Below, piece after piece: positions 33,821-45,476 of a stretch of DNA of 64,000 nt. Source of the stretch: Pseudoips prasinana (lineage: Eukaryota > Arthropoda > Insecta > Lepidoptera > Nolidae); the NCBI GenBank assembly GCA_951640165.1, contig OX621260.1, positions 25,066,001 through 25,130,000 of the forward strand. Reading direction: 5' to 3'. Under the pieces are notes generated by a model that was not told the origin of the DNA, did no database searches, and saw nothing but the letters and a program-made list of their open reading frames with translations. Numbering within the stretch: position 1 is the first letter of the stretch; every line of letters starts with the position of its first letter. The position numbers and the translations under genes were made by a program.

Positions 33821-35417
33821 TTTTAATTTAAAATAACGCGAGGAGCTAATTTAGAAAAATATTGTAACGAGTAACTTACATAATTAATTTTGCGTCCAAT
33901 CCAACTCGCACTTGCTTGATTTTATTTTTATAGCCATCAGTTACTTGATGCGATGATAACTTCCCATCAAATATATTATGTAAACGCAGTTAATCGTTAT
34001 TATAGTTCGGAAAGTTATCGCGCAGAAAGCCATCTGGCCGAGTCCAGTTTCTATGACGGGTTTCACCAGTAATTATTGTTTTCTATCATTAAATGGATGT
34101 CTTCCGCGTTAGCTAATTGTTCATATCCTTTAAATTATGTCATAAGCCCATTTAAACTGCTACTTGTAGCGGAGACACACCTGGATATATAATTTCGTAT
34201 CGTTGTTTTTGTACTATAATCTTTTTACATGTGCGGCCTTCAAATAATATGTTACATTTTTGATGATCTTGGTATTGGGAAATTCTTTGACAACGAATGA
34301 CCAGCCTTCAATATCTGGGAATCGAACCTGGCCGTGTATCAACTATGAAAATCAACCCAGAAGCCCAGAGCCAAAAACTTGAGATGGGAGGCAACACAGC
34401 GAATGTAGTACACGTAGGTCTCGAGATTCTGTGTACCGACTTCGTGATGACCCGTCTGTTGTGTAAGCGAATAACATAATAATATGTTTTTGTGCCGCGC
34501 CGTGCTGAATCATTAGTAGCATCTTAATCAAAATACATGGTTTTCTCAAAAACTTTCCACTAAAACCTTATAAGTCCATAATCCCTCGAATATTTTTTTT
34601 GTGGGTCACTCATAGTAAAATGTCTGTCCCGTAATAGATTCAAAGAGATAGGCTTAAACCTTATTATAACTCGCCTCTTTTGGCGTTGGGTATAAAATTA
34701 CGTTTCAGAACGGTAAGAGCCTATGATTGTGGTGCTTCAGATTTTATAGTGCAAAAGTGCTTCGAAGTGGACTGCTAGAGTTAACAACATACTGCTCTAC
34801 CGGTCTACGTAGTCTTATATAACATATAACAAAAATATGTTTTAAAAAACATGTCCTTATTCATAGGATATAAAACAACGCACGCTTCCTTACAAATTTT
34901 ATCAGCTTTATGAATATTACGCCAGGCTGTCAACATCTGCATCGCCAGCAATACCCTAAGCAAGCCTTATAGGGTACAGCTTCATAATATTCATATTTTG
35001 AGCTGTTACATAAGAACCTAGTTTGGTAGGTATCCACTTCTTGTCCACGTGATCTAAATTCTCGGAGAATTACCACATTCATTTCATAAATTGATAAAAG
35101 CCAAACAACAGCCTACCCGAAGTATATGTGTCAATGAAAATAAACTTGGATATCCTGGATGTCTATTTCATGTTTTTACTAACTTACACCAACGACGACG
35201 CCTTCAAATACTACGCAATTATAATTTCCCTGAAATCTTTAATAGTCTCAGTACATAAATACACTTTTTAGCTACCAGATTCTTTATCCTACCAATTTAA
35301 TCATGCTTTCTTTGCGCAGTTATGTAATATCATGGCCTACTTTTGAATCGACCGGATCCACAATTTAATTTAGTTTAACTAGAAGATCACATAAATAAAA
35401 TTACCAATTTCCTGCAG

Positions 35418-35628
35418 GAGCAGTGGTCAGTTGCGCAATACGCTGAGCCGTGCGCGCGAGTTGTGCGAGCGATGGCGAAGCGGAAGTACCACACCAGCAC
35501 CGCCGGCGCCTCCCCCCGACGACGAGGGAGGGGGGCGCCTGGCCAGGTGGTTCAGCGTGCGCAGGGGCTCTTCACACCAATACGACATGCATGGAAACGA
35601 GACAGACAAAATGCCCAAATTACCAGAG
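35418..35628 (+). CDS. RhoGEF gene, internal exon (Arg/Pro-rich leader)
   Basis: The acceptor is TTTCCTGCAG and the donor CAGAG|GTGGGT. One base completes the Arg codon split with exon 14202-14304, then 70 codons run to a phase-0 end. The peptide has RNTLSRARELCERWRSGS, a Pro run (PAPPAPPP) with acidic DDE and poly-Gly, then RLARWFSVRRGSSHQYD and KMPKLPE. The RWFSVRRGS stretch is a basic, possibly phosphorylatable motif. No folded domain is seen. Shifted frames are also open because of the high GC content but do not splice. The next intron is short (2986 bp). Confidence 0.88.
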
Positions 35629-35744
35629 GTGGGTATTCAATCACCGTTAGTGCATGTAGATTTTAGGAACTGTGTACTGCATCCAGTACGTATAAGATTA
35701 GCCATCTTTCAATACATTATTCTCTAATATTATATTGTTTAGTT

Positions 35745-36228
35745 AGTTATAGTGTAAGGGCTACCTTACACTGACAGGGATCTATATTCTGGAACTATGT
35801 CTATTTGTTAAAAATAACATGCAATATTTTAGTTTTAAATCAGACTCAAAGAGGAACATTCGTAGACAATATAAATATGACATAAATTTACCCAGAATAC
35901 AAAACATGATTTATTATAAAAGTACTTATATATCTGCTATTCGTGTGTATAACCACTTACCATCTGATATAAAGCAATCAAATGGAACATTGTTTAAAAC
36001 GAAATTAAAGAATATGTTAATAGAGAATGTTTACTATAGTTTGCATGAGTTTTTTGCCAAAAAATAATGTGTTATTATTACTAAGAATATATTAGTTAGT
36101 AAACTTGTTTGTATTGCATATCCGATAGGGGTAGACTGTTGATCCTAAAAACTGTTATGTTATTATAAGACCTTATTGTACACAGTTACGCAATAAATAA
36201 TTCTTTATCTTATCTTTATCTTTAGTTA
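35745..36228 (+). mobile_element. Non-LTR LINE C-terminus and 3' UTR
   Basis: An 82-codon frame at 35819-36067 reads YYKSTYISAIRVYNHLPSDI, then FKTKLKNMLIENVYYSLHEF, the usual tail of CR1/Jockey-like reverse transcriptases (..N.LP..IK...FK..LK..L....YYS..EF). The 3' UTR ends TACACAGTTACGCAATAAAT and a TTATC-type tail (36204-36226). It is 5'-truncated and lies in the 3-kb RhoGEF intron. Confidence 0.75.
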
Positions 36229-36234
36229 GTTGGG

Positions 36235-36650
36235 CGATACGTTTTCGCACTTAGCCTCCTAATTGGGCCATTGTGCGTGATACTTGTTTGGCTACTCGAA
36301 CCATTTTAATTCCATCCAGAAGTCCAGGAGACTACGAAAGCCTGAGGGCCTCCTGCAGTGTCTCCGGATCATTCAGGAACTTTGCCCGTTGGTAAGCAAC
36401 ACTCTTGCAGTGTAGCAGTACGTGTGCTGGTGTTTCTTCATTTTCAATGCACCCTCTGCACAGGGGGCTGTCTGTGACGCCAATCTTGAAGAGGTGTTGG
36501 TTTAGTGTGCAGTGTCCGGTAATTGTGCCTATCACCATGCGTAGATCCTTCCTGTTCAGGTGTAATAGATTACGCGATAGGCGTTTGTTCAGAGATGGTA
36601 GAAAATTATATTGTTTAAAAGATGACAAAGTAACATTTTAAGTTCATTGT
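36235..36650 (-). pseudogene. Jockey/R1-like LINE, C-terminal CCHC region
   Basis: A 98-codon minus frame reads RMVIGTITGHCTLNQHLFKI, then CRGCIENEETPAHVLLHC. The GHC.LN.HL motif and the C-x2-C-x7-H-x4-C zinc knuckle are typical of the region after RNase H in Jockey, R1 and LOA-type elements. A stop after ALRLS is followed in the same frame by a further 32 open codons, so the ORF is probably broken once. No RT core is present. Confidence 0.7.
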
Positions 36651-37211
36651 TTTAATTTGTCTTCTGGATATGTCATATGGATCAATAACTAAGAATTGGT
36701 CCCGAATAGATCCGATTGCCTGTAGCTCTATTCTTCCTATACTAATCCAAAGTTATAATCTCTCTTTCCGCACGTAACGGTAACCTCACCACCATTCACT
36801 AAATCGGCACAAACTTTCATACCATTTTCTGATCCAATGGTCAGGATCGACTTTAAGAGACTGCTCCCACGCTCATTAGGTAGTGCACGACAAGTTTCTT
36901 CGTCTATGATATGGCGTATTTGGTTTTACACGGACCGATTGCCGTCTGACCCCCCTAACCTTTTGGGAAACCTAACTATTCGCATTTAGATTTTATCAAA
37001 AGCGGCTGGACATGGCTATTCATCCGTCTGATCCTGTTAGAATACATGAAAGTAACGTAGACTGACCGGAGACGATGTCATTGTGATGTGTTCTGATATT
37101 GCCGAAATCTTGCTGCCTATGGTGATATGGTGACTCAACGTGGAGGCGCGCAAGCGCCGTTATGTCGACGGTATTCATGTCGTTAGCAAATTGTATATTA
37201 CAGTAATAATA

Positions 37212-37581
37212 ATAATGTCCTCCCGACCGAATTTCGGCCACCCACGGCGGCCAGTCGCAATGGAGACTAGCCGATTGTGCAGGACATATTATAGTGCACA
37301 AGTTTGTGCGCAAACACAGGGGCACTTTCTATTCCATCACTCTCATGACCCGATGGGGCGACTAGCGACACGACCGGAAAGAGGTCAGGTACAGGACCGA
37401 CGGCTTTACGTGCTCTCCGAGGCACGGGGGTGTAATACCGCCAACTTCCAGACTTGGGGCTGACACTGAGAAATTTCTTTTTACGGAAAAGTCCTAAAAT
37501 CACATTTTGGCCCGACCAGGGATTTGAACCCAGGACCTCATTCTCTGCGGGTGAACACGCTACCGCTAGACCAACGAGGCA
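37212..37581 (-). mobile_element. tRNA-derived SINE family G, full length (~370 bp)
   Basis: On the minus strand the head is TGCCTCGTTGGTCTAGCGGT (A box) and GGTCCTGGGTTCAAATCCCT (B box). A body follows with CGTGCCTCGGAGAGCACGTA and TCGGTCCTGTACCTGACC. It ends GCCGAAATTCGGTCGGGAGG and an ATT-repeat tail on the 37.2 kb side. The three plus or minus frames of about 80-107 codons across it are artefacts. It could retain an internal Pol III promoter. Confidence 0.85.
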
Positions 37582-38318
37582 GTCAGTGAATTACAGTACT
37601 CTTACCATTATACTGGTAACTTCGTAACAGACATCATAACCCTTTGTTACAAAGTATACTGTCTATTCGGTATTTCCCATAATAATAATATACGTGTTTA
37701 TGTATTTACAATTCAAATGGTCTATGAATGACAGAATTCCGAATGAATTTATAGAGTAGTTCCATTGATATAAGTATTTACCGAGCTGTCAAGTTCAAGA
37801 CGGAGAGATACTGACATTTCTGCAATGCAAGCCATACATATTCAATGAAATTAATATAGTCTTGATGCTTTTTTATTAATGTACATCAATTATAATACAT
37901 TTATTTACTTAGCAAAGTATAAATGAATCATAATAATTATGTATATTAGAGATGAATCATGGTCGGGTCATTGAGTAGTCAGTCAACAACAAACCGCAGT
38001 TACGAGTGGCTCGTATAAGCGAGCGACGCCTTTACGTGCCGGAGGTCTAAGTCGCTAAACAAATAATCTATTTTAACATGTGATATAATGATGTCAGCAA
38101 TGTACCCGGTCTACCATATTGGATTCATGTACACGATAGTAATTTTCTTATTTCAGTTTATTTTTAGTGGCACGACGTGAATAACGTGTGATTCGTAAAT
38201 GTCAAAAGTTAATTCAATGCCAGTTTCCCCGACGACACCGTAACGATGTTTTGTCCGTTCTGTATGAAGATTCTTCACGATAAGGCTCATTATACGTTGA
38301 CAAGTTTTAACGTAAGTC

Positions 38319-38338
38319 ACGTGGTGGTGGTGGTGGTA
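38319..38338 (+). repeat. (GTG)n microsatellite
   Basis: ACGTGGTGGTGGTGGTGGTA, six GTG units, about 280 bp upstream of exon 38615. Confidence 0.8.
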
Positions 38339-38369
38339 TTACTTTTGACGTTTACGTTTTATAAGTAAG

Positions 38370-38614
38370 ACTATGGTACCGATGACGCGATTTGTGTGTG
38401 ACGCGATTAGACCGCGAGGCGACTTGTCAACGCGAATGTGGGTTTTCACGGGAGAAACGTCCTCGAAACGCGAGTTACGGCGCGGCGGTGCGAATCGAAC
38501 AATCGTGCAGAGTTATTTCTGTGCGTCTAACGCGAACAACACGGATAGCGTCATCGGAAGCTGGAACTGTGTACTGGAGTGTATAGTGTTATCAATGTTG
38601 CGTGACGTTTTCAG
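38370..38614 (+). promoter_or_regulatory. CpG-dense segment upstream of the DH exon (candidate)
   Basis: This 245-bp piece is far richer in CG than the surrounding intron and is open in one + frame (38373-38786). That frame differs from the frame of the exon, and the exon's own frame has a TGA at 38603, so it is not a simple exon extension. It might be an internal promoter or enhancer; that is inference. Confidence 0.3.
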
Positions 38615-38791
38615 TTGGAGGAGGATCTGTTCTCATGCGGCGGCGAGGTCCGAGGGGGGCGCGTGCCGCCGCCGTCGCTGGGCACCCCACCCGACTCGCT
38701 GTCGCCGGTGCAGCTGCGCCGGCGGCACGTGGTTGCCGCCATCATACACAGCGAGAACTCCTATGTCGCCACGCTGCAACGACTGATCAAT
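38615..38791 (+). CDS. RhoGEF gene, exon with the start of the DH domain
   Basis: The acceptor is GACGTTTTCAG and the donor ATCAAT|GTGAGT. 59 codons run phase 0 to phase 0. After a Gly/Pro-rich linker (GTPPDSLSPVQL) comes RRRHVVAAIIHSENSYVATL QRLIN. That is the first helix of a DH domain: basic residues, then the conserved Glu and the Tyr-Val pair of the 'xxxTExxYVxxL' motif. DH domains catalyse GDP release from Rho-family GTPases at membranes or the cytoskeleton. The exon joins in frame to 63479. By recollection the sequence resembles the ARHGEF10 group (Drosophila CG43658), but I cannot check this. A second + frame is open only because of GC content. Confidence 0.88.
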
Positions 38792-39289
38792 GTGAGTCAC
38801 CCTTCCACCACTAACAATGTATCAGAGTGCAACCATAATAGTCCTTACATTACTACGTTTATTGATAGTGTCCTTATGAACATTAATTACGTGACCAGGC
38901 CTGATATCTTTATATTATCTACACTCACAGCAAACTACTCAACGGTATGAATATTAACAGAGGATATGAACTCATGCACTCGACTCCTAAATATAACTGA
39001 AGTAACGTAAACAAATCTTTGTATTTGAGTCTTGCAGGTCTTGCTCTCACAGATGTGTGACGTGCATAACTCTCTCCGTAAACAACGTTGCTTAGTAACC
39101 CCCCTTCTTTTATAAACACGGATTAGCTTGTAAGACGTTTTGTCTCTTTCGTTTGAATGTAATTACATTTGAAGGACGAATACAAAAGTTGCTTAGGAAT
39201 ATAAGAAACTGTTATTTATACAAGGTGTTAGCATAAATAGTGGATGTAACTACACAATGAAAGATCAACTTCCAATACCAGAATCATAA

Positions 39290-39500
39290 GTACATCCACT
39301 GCTGGACAAAAGCCTCCCCAATGAATGGGGGGATATGCCACGCTTGCCAGACGGGTTGGCGATGGCAGTTTGATGTTAACAGTTCACAGAAAAACGCTGC
39401 TGCCCATTCTCTGGTAGATATTCCCTCGGATGATTTCTACGCCCCCCACGGGATGAGATAGGGTAATGATATTCTATGCCGTCACTACATAGCATCAGCT
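39290..39500 (-). mobile_element. SINE-like family R
   Basis: TACATCCACTGCTGGACAAA, GCCAGACGGGTTGGCGATGG and TCTGGTAGATATTCCCTCGG are in inverted order, ending GATGAGATAGGGTAATGATA near 39460. Confidence 0.65.
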
Positions 39501-39825
39501 GATGTTATATTGTAGTTTTATAGCATTATTCGCAATGCAAAGCGTTAATCTAATCTGGGGTAAGCGCTCTCTGACGAAAAGTACACACCGGCAGATCAAA
39601 TTTAAGATTCCCTTGCTAACACTCTTCCAGAGGATATAGGTTTTATCCATCGACTTCGTTTTCTAGAAACATTACCCACTGATATGTTCACAGTTGCATA
39701 CGAATTATCATATCCTATTGAGGACACCTTCCAAACTATTAAGTATAGTTAGTAGTTTCATAATAATTTTAAAGTTAATCAAATGTATTTAATTTTGTAT
39801 GAGGGGCCAATATTAATATATGTAA

Positions 39826-39987
39826 ATAATATCCTGGGACATTATTTACACATGATCATCTGATCCCAAACTAAACAGAGCTTCTATTATGGACACCAGA
39901 TAACTAATATACTACGTATATTTCTTGAAAACACATACTTATATAGATAGTTACACCCAGACTCAGAACAAACAGACATGTTAGTTA
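39826..39987 (-). mobile_element. tRNA-SINE family A, head missing
   Basis: Inverted ATATCCTGGGACATTATT, CATCTGATCCCAAACTAAAC and CCCAGACTCAGAACAAACAG. It stops before the tRNA head, where the repeat at 39988-40160 begins. Confidence 0.7.
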
Positions 39988-40160
39988 GGCTTTATACTAA
40001 ACAGAACCGTAACCACTGTGAATACAATAAACAAAGATGATTGTCATCATGTCAGTGGAAGCAGTATCTGACAACTACAAATACTTCCTACTTAATAAAG
40101 GCCCTGTCAAAGGCTTAAGTATGGTATAAAATACTTAAGAAATTGACAGCGTGTCGATTC
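39988..40160 (-). repeat. Unclassified repeat, copy 1 of 2
   Basis: TTAGGCTTTATACTAAACAG through CTGTCAAAGGCTTAAGTATG to ATACTTAAGAAATTGACAG matches 46123-46245. The end forms a short hairpin (CTTAAGTAT/ATACTTAAG within CTGTCAA/TTGACAG). Confidence 0.65.
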
Positions 40161-40183
40161 CAGAATGCATATTATTAAATATA

Positions 40184-40402
40184 ATAATATCCTGGGGCAA
40201 TATTCACACACGGCCATCTGATCCCAAACTAAGCAGAGCTTGTACTATGAAAACCAGATAATTAATATACTACATAATACTACTTTTCATCTTGTAAATA
40301 CATTATAGATAACCCAGACTCAGAACAAACAGACATGTTCATGCACACATATATCTGTCCTGGGTGGGAATCAAACCCAAGACCTGCGGCGTGAAAAGTT
40401 TT
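40184..40402 (-). mobile_element. tRNA-SINE family A
   Basis: The inverted tail AATAATATCCTGGGGCAATA, the 3' half, the middle and the head with B box (GGGTGGGAATCAAACCCAAG on the + strand) are present to GCGTGAAAAG. Slightly 5'-truncated. Confidence 0.8.
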
Positions 40403-40686
40403 CATTAATTAGTTCAGTTTTACGGTTAGAAAGCAAGTAACATTATGCATGTCACACCTTGTAAACAAGTCCTTATTAGATATCTACAATAGTAGGTAAA
40501 ATATCTTGAGTTCTTGTTCGATTGTTGCATAAAGTGTACATAATATGATGTATAATAGTTACAAACAAAGTATTACTGCATGCATTACACATTAAGCATG
40601 AAATGAGATGAAATGACATCACTCAGTCGTGTAATGAATGTGTCAATTGACACTCAGTAAGAAACATATCTCATATATATATACAA

Positions 40687-41004
40687 CTAGCTGTGCCCCG
40701 CGGGTTTACCCGCGTTAATCTTTATAAATCATAGGCTATTTGTCAATCCAGGGTGTCAGCTAACTTCATACCGAATTTTATTAAAATCGCTCTAGCCGTT
40801 TATTCGTGAAGAAGTAACCAACATACACACTCACACACTCACAAACTTTCGCCTTTATAATATTAGTGTGATGTATTATTTGGTTATATAAGCTATATTG
40901 CTACATAGCTTCATCTAAATCCGTTCAGTAGTTCTTCCGTGAAAGACTAACAAAGATAAATTAATTCATTATCACAAACTTTTTCATTTGTAATATAAGT
41001 AGGA
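40687..41004 (-). mobile_element. Two abutting short Helitrons
   Basis: 40687-40871 is complete in outline (minus strand ends at CTAG beside 40687; hairpin CGCGGG..CCCGCGGGGCACAG). It is followed without a gap by 40872-41004, a second copy (ATATAAGTAGGAT end, TTCCGTGAAAGACTAACAAA) lacking its CTAG end. This resembles head-to-tail dimers known for Helitrons. Confidence 0.75.
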
Positions 41005-41459
41005 TATAATAATAATAGTTATGTACAGAGATGTACAGTTTCAAAACTTGGATCCAACCTTTCGTTAGTTTTAATCTTTGACACAAAAATGTAATCTAAG
41101 TACGTGTCTTTGTGTCTGAGGCATGTTAGTAAATAATAATAAAGTAAAGTAAAGTAAAGTAAAATACTCTTTATTGTACACCATAACTTAAAATTAAAAT
41201 TAACATACATTAATTAGGTACAAAGGGCGGTCTTATCGCTACTGCGATTTCTTCCAGACAACCAATTATGGAGTGGATAGACGAAGGAAAGAGAAAACAG
41301 GGTAGATAGGTGTAACAATAGGTCAACTTAATGTAAACTTAAACTAATGCAAAATAATAAAAAAAATAAAAATGGAAATACATAGAAAATTAAAAAGGTC
41401 AAAAAAAAGCAGGAATACGTGAATCAAAAACCAAAGGCGGCAGCGGTAAATAAATGAAC

Positions 41460-42938
41460 TTAAGTAGTCAAGGCAGATAAATATTTTTTTTTAACGTGAT
41501 TTTTAAAAATGTCTAGGGATTGAGCTTGTCTTGTTGTTAAAGGCAATGCGTTCCACAAACGCACAGCCTGCACTGTAAAAGATTTGCCGTAATAATCTGT
41601 GGAATGACTTGGTATTTTCAGTTTTAGGTTCTCTGATGACCTCAAGCATCTTGAATGTGTGTCATGAAGGAACTCGAAACGTTCTTTAAGATAAGATGGT
41701 GTTGAAGGATTAAACAATATATTATAAAGAAGGGCTAAAATATGAGCGTTCCGGCGAAGGCGAATGGGAAGCCACTTGAGCTGACGGCGGTAATCGGAAA
41801 CATGGTCATACTTGCGTAATCCAAATATAAACCTTATAAAGACATTTTGAAGCCGCTCAAGTTTGTCAAGTTGGGCTTCAGTGAGATCAAGATAGCTGGT
41901 ATCGGCATAGTCAAGGATAGGAAGAAGAAGGGATTGTGCGAGTGCAATTTTAGTGGCAGTGGGTAGAAAGTTGCGTAGTCTTCGCAATGTCCCTGCAGAA
42001 GCGAAAACCTTACGACTGACTTCTTGCATCTGTAGACCCCAGGATAACTTATTATCAATATAAATTCCCAAGTTTTTGACATGTTCACTAAAAGATATCG
42101 CGATGTTATTGAAGAACACTGGTGGAACCTGAGACCAAGCTATCTTTGAAATGATTCTGGGGCTCCCAACAACTGTAACCTGCGTCTTATCAGGATTAAC
42201 ATTCAGTCCGTATTGTTTACACCAATGACAAACACGTCTTAGGTCCTCGTTCAAGCTATTAATGGCCATCGGCAACTCGTTAAGCTCGGCTTGTGTGTAT
42301 ATTTGCAGGTCGTCTGCATATAGGTGGTAGGAAGAATTAAGATTATTCGAGATAGTGTTAATAAATAACGCGAAGAGAAGCGGAGAGAGAACGCCACCCT
42401 GTGGTACGCCGACTACAGTATTGCGCCACGAGGATACGCTATCCTGGACGCAAATGCGTTGTCGGCGGCCAAACAGGTAATTCCGAAACCAATCAGTTGC
42501 CGTTGGAGATATGTTAAGAGATCTTAGAATACCAATCAGAATTTCAAAATCCACCGTGTTAAATGCATTACTGAAGTCGAGCAATGAGAGGACAGTGAGT
42601 TTTCCTCCGTCCATTCCCAGTCTGATGTCGTCAGTTATTTTAATCAATGCAGTCGTCGTACTATGACCAGGACGGAAGCCGGATTGGAAGGGATTAAGAA
42701 GAAAGTTTTTACAGAGGAATGAACTAAACTGGTTGGAAACCAATCGTTCAAGGACCTTGGAGAGTAAGGGAAGAATTGATATGGGTCGGAACTCAGCAAG
42801 GGAAGAAGGATTAGGTTTTTTGGGTATAGGGATGATATGAGCCTCTTTCCACGAGGATGGGAATGTACCGCTGGATATAGAGTGATTAAATATATGACAG
42901 AGAATGGGTAGGATCTCATCAAGGATAGGAATGATCAT
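41460..42938 (-). pseudogene. LINE ORF2, reverse transcriptase part
   Basis: 492 codons are open. They contain the RT blocks in order: FRPISILPLLSKVLERLV (50-67), SGFRPGHSTT (86-95), the first catalytic Asp in LLDFSNAFNTVD (119-130), GVPQGGVLSPLLFALFINT (177-195), the catalytic YADD (207-210) and KNLGIYIDNKLSW near 290. The C-terminus has VRLWNALPLTTRQAQSLDIF and a stop. All key RT residues are present. This piece is in the same frame as the segment upstream (43541-43044) and is cut from it only by a TGA. I list it as a pseudogene because the whole ORF2 is not continuous. The enzyme would copy the element's RNA at nicked chromosomal DNA. Confidence 0.92.
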
Positions 42939-43043
42939 ATTACGACTAATGCAGTCACTGCCAATCGAGTTGGAAGTGATGGACAGAACCGATTTCTTAA
43001 CATCACAAGCAGCAAACTGATTAAATCTAAAAGAGGAGTTAAA

Positions 43044-43541
43044 TCAGGAGTCGGAATTGATGAAAGTAGTCCTATCACAGCTGGACGAAGGAGTAAAATG
43101 TTGATTTAATGCATTGATATCGAAGTTTATATGAATTTGATCTTGACGTGATTTTCCAACCCCCATAGAATTAAGAAATTTCCAGACCTTGGCTGGATCA
43201 CCATTTTGAACAGATTGATGGATATGTTGGCGTTGCGCGTTTCTACACACCTTATTGCAGAGACATCTAATAGATACATATTTATCCCAATTGGAATCAC
43301 TTGGCCGACTATTATACCTAGCTTTAGCCGCAGCTTTTTTTGCCATAATAGATTTAATATTATCCGTGAGCCATGGTGCCGGTAAATGTTTAATTTTGAT
43401 TGGGCGGATAGGAGCATGAACGTCATAGAGCTGTGTCAATTGGGACGCAAAATAATTAACTTTGACGTCAATGGAGTCAGCGTTAACAAGCGGTGTCCAA
43501 TTAATGTCGGTGGCGTCTTTACGAAGAGCAGTCAGATCCAT
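43044..43541 (-). pseudogene. LINE ORF2, middle segment
   Basis: 165 codons lie between the endonuclease and RT domains: TDNIKSIMAKKAAAKARYNS, DPAKVWKFLNSMG and NALNQHFTPSS. These are typical of CR1-like elements. It ends in TGA (43046-43044) after INSDS. The same frame continues for 35 codons into the RT piece, so one stop, possibly a CGA-to-TGA change, is the only break here. Confidence 0.85.
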
Positions 43542-43693
43542 ACCAGCAAAACTGCGCTGCAGAAGAGTCCTTGACTTAGCCTTGGGAGGACGGATTTTGT
43601 ACGAAACGAAAATGAGATCATGATATGAAAAAGCTTCCGCCGAGCATTGGCCATGCTTAGATACTCTTTGAGTAGAAGAAACAAGAATTAGAT

Positions 43694-44377
43694 CTACAGT
43701 GAAGGTGTGGAATTAGGAAAATGATGCGTGGAATTAAGTGGAAGCAAGAACAAGTTAGCAGAAGCAGCGGTGTAGCGTAGGGAATTAGAGCGAGTGTCAT
43801 TTTTAAGGAGGCATGTATTAAAGTCTCCCATGATTATTGTTTGACTGTAAGAAGGCATCAACTGTTCAAGGATGTTTTCCAACGACAAAAAGTAGTTAAT
43901 GCGCAGTGATGGGCAATAGTAGACACCAAGAAGGGCTTTAGAGTGCTGAAGTTCAACCTCTAGGAAGAGGTGCTCGCCAGCATTGGACGGTGGAGGTTGT
44001 GCCGAGATGCTAACTATAGAGAACGGAATATGAGCACGTAAGTAGATGGCAACACCACCACCACGGCCATGTGTGCGATCGTTTCTAATCAATTTAAAGC
44101 CCGGAAGGGAGTAAGAGGTAGAAGGTAGACATGGTTTGAGCCAGGATTCGGAGACAAGAATTGCATGAATATTCTTACAGTCAAACGAAGCCAGCATATC
44201 AGAGTAGTGAGCCGGAATACTTTGTGCGTTAATATGGACTACATTAAGATTTTTTGGTACATCAGAGAACTGTGAAGCAAGGGTTTCAGCAAGAGAAGGA
44301 ATACTACAAAAGCTATCATCATCGCTGTTAGCCGAGAAAAAATCATCTATGTTGCTATCATTACTGCTTTCAGACAT
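43694..44377 (-). pseudogene. LINE ORF2, apurinic-type endonuclease part
   Basis: The first ATG is at 44377. Endonuclease motifs seen: HINAQS (48-53), SESWLKP (76-82), RGGGVAIYLR (105-114) and MGDFNTC (183-189). The frame ends in TAG at 43694. Shifting one base at about 43697 opens a continuation through VDLILVSSTQ and SYHDLIFVSY into the next segment, so there is one frameshift. The final S-D-H motif appears as SYHD, with Tyr in the expected Asp position, which may weaken the nuclease. Confidence 0.88.
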
Positions 44378-44789
44378 TAAACTAAACAAAAAATAATTTA
44401 TTTATACTGACTAATTATACTAAAATATTCTTCTAACAATATTAAATACAAATACACCCACCAGATGAGTGCAGCGTAATAAGGTTTTAATTTTAATTAC
44501 TTACTAACACGGTCCGAAGGTACAACACTACATCAACAAGAATAAACACTGACCGTAAGACAAAGGAAAGGAATTAGTAACAAGTGAGACAAAGCAAACG
44601 CATGTAACTAAACGTAAGTGACAGTCTAGCAAACAGTCTAGAGATTGTTAATGTCAAATAGAATAAAATAAACAGTGTCGATAATTATTCATGTAGGTAA
44701 TTTAATAAACAATGAAAATTATATCGTAGGCAAGTTATAAAGATAACATTTGGTAAACAAATATTAGCTAAACCAGGATGAATGAGAAA

Positions 44790-45476
44790 TTACTTTTTCG
44801 AAGCCGCCGGACGTTTGGATTTCGTAGTTTTTGTCGACGCCGCGACCGATACAGGAGCAGAAACGACGGGACATTCTATTTGCTCCAGATCTCTGTAACA
44901 GCTCACTTCTTTACGTGCCCCTAAAGTAAAGCATTTATCGACGCCCAGTTGTTCACGCATTTTCACAAATAATTGGTGACGAGCCTTCGTTAAAAATTCG
45001 GAGATGGTGATGCCGGAACCCTTAAGCTTTGTCTTCGAGAACCAGATTTTGTCTCGACGAGTGACATCGTGCAACTTTATAAGTATCGGCCTGTGCTTGT
45101 TAGAGGTCGCGCGCCCCATACGATGGCAACGACTAATGTCACTAACCGAAAACCCGTCGATCTTGAGTTTGGATTGGATAACTTCCGTCACTAACTTCCC
45201 AGTGTCCTCACTCTGCACCTCAGCAACTCCATGGACCAAGAGTATTTTTCGTCGTTGCCGCCTCTCCAATTGATCCACAGTTTGCACAGTATGAGCGAAC
45301 ACCTCTGCCTGTTTTTGGAGGTTATCAAGAGAATCCAGTACAAACTTTTGAAATGATGAAAAATCTGCAGTCAGGCTGGATGATGCTGTTGGTGATTTAC
45401 TAAGCTCTTGTTTGAACATTGCCATTTGTGTGGAAAACAATTCTCTCAGCTGAACAATCTCCAGGACAGATGCCAT
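44790..45476 (-). CDS. LINE ORF1 protein, intact (228 aa)
   Basis: The ATG at 45476 gives MASVLEIVQLRELF; an in-frame GTG further upstream (45521) is less likely. Residues about 38-72 (FQKFVLDSLDNLQKQAEV) look like a short coiled coil ending in ERRQRRK. Residues 77-140 (ILLVHGVAE .. RPILIKLHDVTRRD) resemble the RRM-like fold and 145-180 (KGSGITISEFLTKARHQLF) the C-terminal domain of L1-type ORF1 nucleic-acid chaperones. No zinc knuckle is present. The C-terminus is Lys/Ser/Thr rich (SKRPAASKK). Such proteins coat the element's RNA. No break is seen. Confidence 0.85.
   Translation of the reverse strand: MASVLEIVQLRELFSTQMAMFKQELSKSPTASSSLTADFSSFQKFVLDSLDNLQKQAEVFAHTVQTVDQLERRQRRKILLVHGVAEVQSEDTGKLVTEVIQSKLKIDGFSVSDISRCHRMGRATSNKHRPILIKLHDVTRRDKIWFSKTKLKGSGITISEFLTKARHQLFVKMREQLGVDKCFTLGARKEVSCYRDLEQIECPVVSAPVSVAASTKTTKSKRPAASKK

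Larger units (their letters stand above)
14305..35417 (+). other. RhoGEF intron (21.1 kb)
   Basis: It starts GTAATT and ends TTTCCTGCAG. The phases of the flanking exons match directly (2 bases + 1 base), so no further exon is required here. It is filled with the Helitrons, SINEs, LINE relics and MITEs listed separately. Stretches where I recognise nothing are 14.88-15.56, 15.88-16.37, 17.29-18.81, 19.01-19.53, 21.43-22.00, 22.14-22.97, 24.77-25.07, 26.05-26.70, 27.15-28.00, 29.75-30.85 and 33.83-35.41 kb. Confidence 0.75.

Noticed and set aside
37140..37463. 107-codon + frame and 78-101-codon minus frames
   Set aside because: All lie inside a full-length tRNA-derived SINE.
38373..38786. 137-codon + frame overlapping the DH exon
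   Set aside because: Its frame differs from that of the spliced RhoGEF and is open mainly because of GC content. The exon frame is supported by DH motifs and matching phases.
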